From: Prosthecobacter sp.
GTDB lineage: Bacteria; Verrucomicrobiota; Verrucomicrobiia; Verrucomicrobiales; Verrucomicrobiaceae
Length of the DNA: 5,822 nt
Direction: 5' to 3'
Assembly (NCBI GenBank): GCA_020216965.1
Contig: JAIWOJ010000167.1
Coordinates: forward strand, 1 to 5,822
In this document: one piece after another, positions 1 through 4,881 of the stretch
How positions within the stretch are numbered: position 1 is the stretch's first letter
Layout of the letters: each line of letters begins with the position of its first letter
Made by a program: the position numbers and the translations under genes
Notes under the pieces: generated by a model
What the model was told of the DNA's origin: nothing
The model's database searches: none
Seen by the model: only the letters and a program-made list of their open reading frames with translations

Positions 1-1535
1 AGAGGCTCGGCATCGCCGACCGCCAGCTTCGCGGCTTTTCCATCAAACAGCGCGCCATTGATGCGCGGCGGCAGCATGTGGCCTTCAGTTTTACTCTGCT
101 GGTGGAGGTCGAGGATGAACCTGCCGTGCTGGCGCGGCTGAAGGGGGACACCCAGGTCATCCCCGCGCCAGATGAGACGTACCGCGAGTTTCAGCCCAGG
201 CCGGTGCATGAGGCATCGGGCCGTCCGGTCATCGTCGGCACCGGCCCATGCGGTCTCTTCGCGGGCCTGCTGCTGGCACGGGCCGGGCGCAGACCCATCC
301 TGCTGGAGCGCGGCAAGGCGGCGGGCGACCGCGCGCGCGATGTCACCGGCTTCTGGCGGCGCGGCTGGGAGTTCAACCCCGAGTCCAACGTCCAGTTCGG
401 CGAGGGCGGCGCGGGCACGTTTTCGGATGGCAAGCTTTACACCCAGATCCGCGACCGCGAGCACCGCATCCCCTGGCTGCTGCGGGAAATGGTGGCCGCA
501 GGCGCGCCGGAGGACATCCTGATCAAGGCCCGGCCACACATTGGCACGGACCGCCTGATCAAAGTGGTGCGGCATCTGCGGGAGGAGATCATCGCCCTGG
601 GCGGTGAGGTGCGTTTCAGCGCCCGCGTCACCGACGTGGTGCTGGAAAAAGGAGCCATGCGCGCCGTGGTGCTGGCCGACGGCTCCGTCATCGAGGGCGC
701 GCCCGTCATTTTCGCCGTCGGCCACAGCAGCCGCGATACCTTCCACGCGCTCCACGCCAGGGGCGTGCCCTTTGAGGCCAAGCCTTTCTCCATCGGCGTC
801 CGCATCGAGCATCCGCAGCGTCTGATCGATAAGATGCTCTACGGCAGATGGGCCGGCCACGCGCGGCTGGGCTCCGCCCCCTACAAGTTCGTGGCCCACT
901 GCCCCACCGGGCGGGCGGCCTACAGCTTCTGCATGTGCCCCGGCGGCCTCGTCGTCGCCGCGAATTCAGAGGCGGGCATGGTCGTCACCAACGGCATGAG
1001 CAGCTACGCCCGCGCAGAGGCAAACGCCAACAGCGGCTTCATGGTCGATGTCCGGCCCGCTGACTATGGCGAGCACCACCCGCTGGCAGGCATCGATTTT
1101 CAAAGGAAGATCGAGCGTGCCGCCTTCCGCCTTGGCGGCAGCAATTACCACGCCCCGGCCCAGCTCCTGGGCGACCTGCTGGCAGGCCGCGCCTCCACCA
1201 GCCAGGGCCAGGTAAAGCCCAGCTACGAGCCCGGTGTGGTCTGGACCGACCTGCGGGAAATCCTGCCCGAATACGTCATCACCACCCTGCGCCTAGCCGT
1301 GCCGCAGATCGCTAAGAAGCTTCCGGGCTACGCCTTGGCAGACGCCGTGCTGACCGCGGCGGAGACGCGAAGCTCCTCCCCCGTGCGCATCCCCCGGCAT
1401 CCAGACACGCTCGTCTGCGAGGGCATTCGCAACTTTTATCCCGCCGGTGAGGGCGCAGGGTACGCAGGCGGCATCATCTCCGCCGCCGCCGATGGCATGA
1501 GGGTGGCCGAGGCCATCCTCAGGGCAGGTGCCTGA
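1..1535 (+). CDS. FAD-dependent dehydrogenase, COG2509 type (5' end outside window)
   Basis: Probable flavoprotein oxidoreductase of the uncharacterised FAD-dependent dehydrogenase family COG2509; substrate unknown, likely cytosolic (no signal peptide seen, but the N-terminus is missing). The frame is open from base 3. Although a GTG at 78 could serve as a start, the codons before it read LGIADRQL and then IKQRAIDARR, which match the family's N-terminal domain (typically 'I..RSIDAR'), so the true start lies upstream. Visible length is 510 residues, suggesting only about 20-40 are missing. Motifs in order: the N-terminal domain to about base 220; the Rossmann FAD-binding motif GTGPCG at 237-254 with the ribose-binding Glu of ILLERG about 20 residues later; the family hallmark FGEGGAGTFSDGKL at 396-437; and a C-terminal FAD-contacting segment YPAGEGAGYAGG beginning at 1437. 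Base composition is clearly more GC-rich than the minus-strand genes to the right. The next gene is the tmRNA, which has its own promoter-like sequence. Family assignment is firm; the reaction is unknown. Confidence 0.92.
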   Translation, partial: RLGIADRQLRGFSIKQRAIDARRQHVAFSFTLLVEVEDEPAVLARLKGDTQVIPAPDETYREFQPRPVHEASGRPVIVGTGPCGLFAGLLLARAGRRPILLERGKAAGDRARDVTGFWRRGWEFNPESNVQFGEGGAGTFSDGKLYTQIRDREHRIPWLLREMVAAGAPEDILIKARPHIGTDRLIKVVRHLREEIIALGGEVRFSARVTDVVLEKGAMRAVVLADGSVIEGAPVIFAVGHSSRDTFHALHARGVPFEAKPFSIGVRIEHPQRLIDKMLYGRWAGHARLGSAPYKFVAHCPTGRAAYSFCMCPGGLVVAANSEAGMVVTNGMSSYARAEANANSGFMVDVRPADYGEHHPLAGIDFQRKIERAAFRLGGSNYHAPAQLLGDLLAGRASTSQGQVKPSYEPGVVWTDLREILPEYVITTLRLAVPQIAKKLPGYALADAVLTAAETRSSSPVRIPRHPDTLVCEGIRNFYPAGEGAGYAGGIISAAADGMRVAEAILRAGA

Positions 1536-1564
1536 ATCCCTCCGCTTTCCCTCAAAGCCCTTCC

Positions 1565-1593
1565 TTGACCGGAGTCCTGGCTAGGGCTACATA
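1565..1593 (+). promoter_or_regulatory. Putative sigma70-type promoter of the tmRNA gene
   Basis: TTGACC at 1565-1570 matches five of six bases of the -35 consensus. After a 17-bp spacer, TACATA at 1588-1593 is a weaker -10 match (three of six). Transcription would begin near 1600, giving a short 5' leader before the mature tmRNA end at 1613, as expected for a precursor trimmed by RNase P. The position in the 77-bp gap between the flavoprotein stop and the tmRNA supports the call; the -10 is the weak point. Confidence 0.5.
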
Positions 1594-1612
1594 CCCGCTG
1601 TCAACACTGACC

Positions 1613-1964
1613 GGGGGCGTACTGGTTTCGACGGGTAGTCTGCGGTCGGGGTGGCATGCCGAGGATGATTCGTTGGCCTCGTTAATCACCGGATCAAACC
1701 CATAAACGCAAACTCCAACGAGCTTGCTCTCGCGGCCTAAGCCCCGCGACGTCTCCTGAGGAATGCCTGATACCTCCGCAGACGCCACCATCAGGCTGGC
1801 TGGCTGGCCGGGCGACCGGGCCGAAGGCGAGATTCAACAGGACGCTGGGTGAAAGGGATTCCGCAGTCAGAAGCCCCTCACCGAGACCAAAGTGCCTGCT
1901 AAGCATGTAGAAGCTCCGGCTTATGGCCATTCGGACAGGGGTTCAACTCCCCTCGCCTCCACCA
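1613..1964 (+). ncRNA. ssrA: Transfer-messenger RNA (tmRNA), one-piece
   Basis: Rescues stalled ribosomes: the alanine-charged tRNA-like part enters an empty A site with SmpB, then the internal reading frame adds a degradation tag. The ends are set by a 7-bp acceptor stem: GGGGGCG at 1613-1619 pairs with CGCCTCC at 1954-1960 (one G-U), followed by an encoded ACCA at 1961-1964. The T arm is AGGGG / TTCAACT / CCCCT immediately before it. The 5' D-like region has GGTTTCGACGGG, and GCATGCCGAGG and CTAAGCATGTAG are conserved tmRNA blocks also present in E. coli ssrA. Pseudoknot 1 can be drawn: CGAGG 1660-1664 with CCTCG 1677-1681, and TGATT 1666-1670 with AATCA 1684-1688. A further 7-bp stem is GCCTGAT 1765-1771 with ATCAGGC 1790-1796. 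At 352 nt it is normal for a one-piece (not permuted) tmRNA. Minus-strand open frames across it are not genes. Confidence 0.97.
1708..1740 (+). other. tmRNA tag reading frame, peptide ANSNELALAA
   Basis: The resume codon is GCA at 1708-1710, and the frame runs to TAA at 1738-1740, encoding A-N-S-N-E-L-A-L-A-A. The start fits the usual position just after pseudoknot 1 and an A-rich stretch (CATAAAC). The ALAA ending is the canonical ClpXP-type degron terminus, and the leading AN is shared with the E. coli tag. The stop codon lies in the loop of a hairpin made by CGCGG 1731-1735 and CCGCG 1744-1748, as expected for helix 5 of tmRNA. Confidence 0.93.
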
Positions 1965-1972
1965 GTGTCGAA

Positions 1973-1995
1973 CTCTTTCTGAGAGCAGATTTTTT
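1973..1995 (+). terminator. Weak candidate terminator after tmRNA
   Basis: A short stem CTCTT / GAGAG (1973-1977 with 1981-1985, last pair G-U, 3-nt loop) lies a few bases before a run of six T at 1990-1995, starting 9 nt after the encoded CCA. The position suits the tmRNA terminator, but the stem is short, AT-rich and separated from the T run by four bases. An alternative pairing TCGAA 1968-1972 with TTCGA 1994-1998 would compete with it. Confidence 0.3.
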
Positions 1996-2039
1996 CGATC
2001 CCGATATTCCGGCAGATGTGAAGTGCCGCATCAGCTACA

Positions 2040-2072
2040 GTAGCGCCAGCCGAGTTTAATTTCGAGCGCTAC
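2040..2072. repeat. 7-bp inverted repeat at the convergent gene junction
   Basis: GTAGCGC at 2040-2046 is the exact reverse complement of GCGCTAC at 2066-2072, with a 19-base loop that can form an inner CGA/TCG pairing. It spans the TAA stop (2056-2058) of the minus-strand paralog gene and lies between the tmRNA and the convergent cluster. It could form an RNA hairpin on either strand and end or stabilise the leftward transcript, but no T run follows it on either strand. A second small hairpin, CGGCA 2010-2014 with TGCCG 2024-2028, lies nearby. Confidence 0.35.
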
Positions 2073-2889
2073 CTGGGATGGGGCCATTCGGACCGATCCG
2101 CAGCCAACCCTGGCCGGGTATGTAGGCACGGCCTACGGAAGTGCGCTGCACGCTTTTCCAGAGTGCTGGGTCTCCATCAACCTTGATGCGGGCCGGGTCG
2201 CGTTTGGGGATGATGGTCTTTTTCTTGGTTTTATCAGGGAGGGCGACGTTTTGATCCATGCCGAGCCGCACGAGAGAATCACTGGCTTGGGTAGAGGCGG
2301 GCATAGGATCCGTTGTGCCGCCGACCACCGGGGCTGCGGAGGCTAGGGTGGGTGAAGTTCCGTTGTAAGTTGGGTCGCCGACACCTTCTGGGAGGTAGCC
2401 AAAGCGAAAGCGATCTAGCAGCACGGCAGGGAGCAGGGCCGTGGAAACTTTGGATATCCCGCCAGAGTGGAGGATGACGGCCATGTCTGGGTCCACGCTC
2501 TGGATGCGGGCTTTTTCGAGCTTGGTCCCGCTAGCTAGGACCATTTCGGGGATTTCCTTACCGATCATTTCATCGCGGGCACGCTCAATGGCGGAGAGGA
2601 AGGCTTTGGCGAGTTCCTGACGCCTTTTGAGAAGTGTGTTCACTTCCGCACGGATCTGTTCATTTTGTTCTTCGATGATGTTGCCTGCGGTGATGAGGGC
2701 GAGAGCTTCTTTGCGGGCGCTATACCATCCGCGAGCGAGTTTTACGCCCTCTTCTGCACTGGCGAGTTGTTGCTTTGCATGGGTGCGTGCCGTTTCAGCT
2801 TCGTCGATCTGCATGGTATAGGACCAAAAGGCAGTGCCAGCAATGACTAGGACAAGACAGAAGCCATAAACGGTGATGTTGGAGTTCAT
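2056..2889 (-). CDS. Membrane-anchored coiled-coil protein of unknown function, paralog B (277 aa)
   Basis: No function is recognised. The start is ATG at 2889, where homology to the upstream paralog begins; the sequence before it (GAAAG then CCCCCG) is only a weak ribosome site. Residues 5-24 form one hydrophobic segment (VYGFCLVLVIAG), most likely an uncleaved signal anchor placing the rest outside the cytoplasmic membrane. Residues about 28-110 are charged, alanine-rich and predicted helical/coiled coil. Residues about 112-165 form a small module with SG(T/A) near 121, IQSV, HSGGISK and LP...L.DR.R.GY, resembling a module common in verrucomicrobial hypothetical proteins (recalled, not searched). 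Residues 1-165 align without gaps to the neighbouring 206-residue protein with about 50% identity by eye count (82 of 165). The tail is about 70 residues longer than that paralog's: a Thr/Ser/Pro/Ala-rich linker, ASDSL, a basic patch KTKKK, then a Trp/Gly-containing end (YIPGQGWLRIGPNG). Last gene of the cluster, 23 bp after the paralog. Confidence 0.85.
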   Translation of the reverse strand: MNSNITVYGFCLVLVIAGTAFWSYTMQIDEAETARTHAKQQLASAEEGVKLARGWYSARKEALALITAGNIIEEQNEQIRAEVNTLLKRRQELAKAFLSAIERARDEMIGKEIPEMVLASGTKLEKARIQSVDPDMAVILHSGGISKVSTALLPAVLLDRFRFGYLPEGVGDPTYNGTSPTLASAAPVVGGTTDPMPASTQASDSLVRLGMDQNVALPDKTKKKTIIPKRDPARIKVDGDPALWKSVQRTSVGRAYIPGQGWLRIGPNGPIPGSARN

Positions 2890-2912
2890 CGGGGGCTTTC
2901 AAATTCAGCGGC

Positions 2913-3533
2913 TCAGGCGCTCAGTTTTGCGGAAGGATTGAGTAGTCTGCTGTGAAGAGAGTCTGAGGCTGGCTGCTGGGGTGGGGGGCGCATGGCTCCT
3001 TTATTGGAGGGCTGCACTTTCCCTGCTGCACCGGGAATGAAGCCGTAGCGCAGCCGATCCTGAAGATGATCTGGCAACTCTGGGGTAGGGATTTTGCTGA
3101 CGCCGCCAGAGTGCTGGAGGACGGTGAGCGCTTCTGTGACAGATTGGATTTTGACGTTGCGGTAGGTGGCACCTGTTTTGAGCACGAGCTCAGGCAGTTG
3201 CATGCCTTGGGTTTCTTCACGAACGCGCTCCAGGGTGGTCTGGAAGATGCGGGCGATCTCTTTGCGCCTATCCCTGAGTTTTTTGATCTCATCATTGAGA
3301 TCCGCATTCTTTTTTTCGATGACCGCCGCCGCGGCGATGAGGGCGGCAGCTTCTTTTCTGGCATTGAGCCAAGCGCGCGCCTGCTTGACGCCTTCTTCGG
3401 CGGCGTTCACCTGCTGTCTGGCCAGGAGCATTTCTTTTTGGGCCTCATCAATGTCCATCGTGTATTGCCAGAAAAGAGAACCTGCAATCACAAGGGCAAG
3501 ACAAAAGCCATAGACGATGATTTTTCCATCCAT
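2913..3533 (-). CDS. Membrane-anchored coiled-coil protein of unknown function, paralog A (206 aa)
   Basis: No function is recognised. The start is ATG at 3533, fixed by the gap-free alignment with paralog B from the first residue. Residues 5-24 are a hydrophobic anchor (IIVYGFCLALVIAG). Residues about 28-110 are a long charged helix with heptad character (AAEEGVKQAR, ARKEAAALIAAAAVIEKKN, EIKKLRDRRKEI). Residues 112-165 form the C-terminal module LVLKTGATYRNVKIQSV...HSGGVSK...LP..LQDRLRYGF, then a proline/glutamine-rich tail with ASDSL that is also found in paralog B. Expected location: single-pass, bulk of the protein on the periplasmic side. The 30-bp gap to the upstream lipoprotein gene suggests co-transcription. 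The leader before its ATG is pyrimidine-rich on the message (CTTTCCCGTTTCCCGATT) with no Shine-Dalgarno, so initiation is unusual or relies on coupling to the gene before. A long plus-strand open frame across this gene is an antisense shadow. Confidence 0.85.
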   Translation of the reverse strand: MDGKIIVYGFCLALVIAGSLFWQYTMDIDEAQKEMLLARQQVNAAEEGVKQARAWLNARKEAAALIAAAAVIEKKNADLNDEIKKLRDRRKEIARIFQTTLERVREETQGMQLPELVLKTGATYRNVKIQSVTEALTVLQHSGGVSKIPTPELPDHLQDRLRYGFIPGAAGKVQPSNKGAMRPPPQQPASDSLHSRLLNPSAKLSA

Positions 3534-3563
3534 AATCGGGAAACGGGAAAGAGTGGGGAAAGA

Positions 3564-3914
3564 TCAGTGCAGGTGACGGGCGCGGTAAGCGTCGAGTTCT
3601 TTTTGGAGGACCTCCAAATCTTTCATGGCGTTGGCCTTTTCCTCCTCTAGGCTTTTGGTCTCGTTTCCCAGGGTGGTGATGCGGTTGCGAAGGTGGTCTA
3701 AATGAGACTGCTGAGGCATGTTGTAATGCCCCAGGTTGCCCAGCGCATTAGATTCAGCCTGAATGGATGCCATGATGGCCTTTTGCTCGTTGGCAGCATT
3801 TTCATACTGCTTGGTCTCAACCTCGAGTTGGGCTTTTTTCCCGCAACTGGTAAGAGGTAGGGTGAGTAGGATCGGGGCAAAAAATAGGGCTAAATGTGGT
3901 GTGCGCTGGGACAT
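3564..3914 (-). CDS. Small coiled-coil lipoprotein of unknown function (116 aa)
   Basis: Predicted envelope lipoprotein, function not recognised. The ATG at 3914 is preferred over a TTG at 3956 because it opens directly into a classical type II signal peptide: MSQRTPH, a hydrophobic core LALFFAPILLTLPL, then the lipobox LTSC with the acylated Cys at residue 24, followed by GKK. A GGA lies 7 bases before this ATG, a modest ribosome site; the TTG would add 14 polar residues and bury the signal. The mature part (about 93 residues) is nearly all charged and helical. It has a short Gly/Pro break (LGNLGHYNMPQQ, around residues 58-69) between two helical segments, the second with clear heptads (LRNRITTLGNETKSLEEEK). 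This layout suggests a helical hairpin or coiled-coil oligomer. It is the first gene of a three-gene leftward cluster; the next two products are also membrane-anchored and coiled-coil-rich, so a shared complex is plausible but unproven. Confidence 0.82.
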   Translation of the reverse strand: MSQRTPHLALFFAPILLTLPLTSCGKKAQLEVETKQYENAANEQKAIMASIQAESNALGNLGHYNMPQQSHLDHLRNRITTLGNETKSLEEEKANAMKDLEVLQKELDAYRARHLH

Positions 3915-4021
3915 GCGAATTTCCGTCTTTTTATGGTAGAGTCCGGATTCAGGCAAGCATCATTCCGGCCAGATTCGCATTTCTCCTAGGGGTGTTTTGT
4001 CTTTGACTTTTTTGGGCTGAT

Positions 4022-4816
4022 TTACTGGATGGGAGAAAAGTCCAGGGCACGCATATAGATGCTTTTGACCCCGCCAGGAGAGATGGTGAGCGATCCGTTT
4101 TTTTCGGATTCAGCTTTGGCTGTGATCCAGGCTGGGTCTGCCCGGAAGGCGGTGAATGCAGCTTGGCCGGCGTCACGGCTATCATGAGCTAGGATGTAAG
4201 TGAGCCTGACGTCTGCATCTGGCTGGCCGGGCAGGGGACTCCAGTAGCCGATGTGGGTCATGCCGTGCTTGGTAAATAGCGCCATGGTGTGGTCTCGAAA
4301 GCGGCGGTGCAGGTCGGGGAGACGTCCCGCAGGGGTGGTGTAAATGCGCAGCTCAAACACGCGGTCTTTGTCTGCCTTTTTGACGACCACGGGTGGGGAG
4401 TAATCTGTGGTGCTCAGAAAGACGGATTCTGGCGCACGCGCTAGGATTTTGCCGTCGGCTTCGCTGGCTTTGCGCGCTGCCTGCCATTCTGGGTCTGCAC
4501 TGAAGGCTTTCCAACTGGCTTTGGCACTCTCCAGGCTGGCGTGAGAGAGGATGTAGATCAGGGTGGTATCTGCCCCGTCGGCCTTGTCTAAGGGCACCCA
4601 GTAGCCAATGTTCTTCATCCCGTGTTTCTCAAACAGGGTGCAGGTGTGCTCACGAAAGCGCTTGAGCAGGGCATCTAGACGCCCCTCAAGGGCGACATAG
4701 GTGCGCATTTCATAGACGGGTTTTGCCTCTTGTGCCTGACAGATGCCAGAGATGAGGAGGCTGGCCAGAAGCACAGTGGTGGCGAAAGCGGGCAGCAAGC
4801 GGTGAAGGGAATGCAT
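4022..4816 (-). CDS. Secreted protein with two tandem NIPSNAP domains (264 aa)
   Basis: NIPSNAP-family protein (ferredoxin-like alpha/beta barrel fold, PF07978); biochemical role in bacteria not established. The start is ATG at 4816, followed by a signal peptide: MHSLHRLL, hydrophobic core to about residue 25, likely type I cleavage after CQA (residue 28). Cys26 is not in a proper lipobox (SGIC), so it is probably not a lipoprotein. Domain 1 spans about residues 34-141 (YEMRTYVALEGRLDALLKRF, then HG.KNIGYWVPL, then LIYILSH). Domain 2 spans about 153-262 (FELRIYTTPAGRLPDLHRRF, HG.THIGYWSPL, LTYILAH), so the gene holds an internal duplication with matching F(S/R)ADP.W blocks. Length is as expected for signal plus two domains. 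A GAG lies 8 bases before the start. It sits 65 bp after the DUF1501 stop, on the same strand, with no obvious terminator between, so co-transcription is possible. Confidence in the fold is high; the role is unknown. Confidence 0.92.
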   Translation of the reverse strand: MHSLHRLLPAFATTVLLASLLISGICQAQEAKPVYEMRTYVALEGRLDALLKRFREHTCTLFEKHGMKNIGYWVPLDKADGADTTLIYILSHASLESAKASWKAFSADPEWQAARKASEADGKILARAPESVFLSTTDYSPPVVVKKADKDRVFELRIYTTPAGRLPDLHRRFRDHTMALFTKHGMTHIGYWSPLPGQPDADVRLTYILAHDSRDAGQAAFTAFRADPAWITAKAESEKNGSLTISPGGVKSIYMRALDFSPIQ

Positions 4817-4881
4817 GATCTGATCTCACGCCGCGAAAGGCACGGCTGTTTCATCGAAATCCGCAGCGCATCAGAAACATT

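Noticed and set aside
1552..1930. Two minus-strand open frames (about 79 and 78 codons) across the tmRNA region
   Set aside because: They lie almost wholly over the tmRNA, whose structure fully explains the sequence; their products show no domain, signal or sensible composition.
1925..2093. 12-bp exact direct repeat GGCCATTCGGAC at 1925-1936 (in tmRNA) and 2082-2093, considered as an attachment-site pair
   Set aside because: About one 12-bp match is expected by chance in a window of this size. The repeat does not include the tmRNA 3' end, and the second copy codes for the conserved-looking end of paralog B. No integrase is present.
3066..3650. 194-codon plus-strand open frame antisense to paralog A and the lipoprotein gene
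   Set aside because: It overlaps two well-supported minus-strand genes, encodes no recognisable domain, and runs through both genes and their intergenic gap. It is a shadow created by their codon use.
3928..3956. Possible minus-strand promoter TTGCCT / 17 bp / TAAAAA before the lipoprotein gene
   Set aside because: Each box matches only four of six consensus bases, and the start would fall about 7 bases before the ATG, too close for the GGA ribosome site.
3912..3956. Alternative TTG start at 3956 for the lipoprotein
   Set aside because: It would place 14 polar residues before the signal peptide; the ATG at 3914 gives a normal lipoprotein signal and has a GGA at fitting distance.
3960..3987. 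Possible leader minicistron on the minus strand: AGGAG at 3987-3983 followed by ATG at 3980 encoding MRIWPE and a stop
   Set aside because: The spacing of 2 bases between AGGAG and ATG is too short for normal initiation, and a six-residue peptide has no supporting signal.
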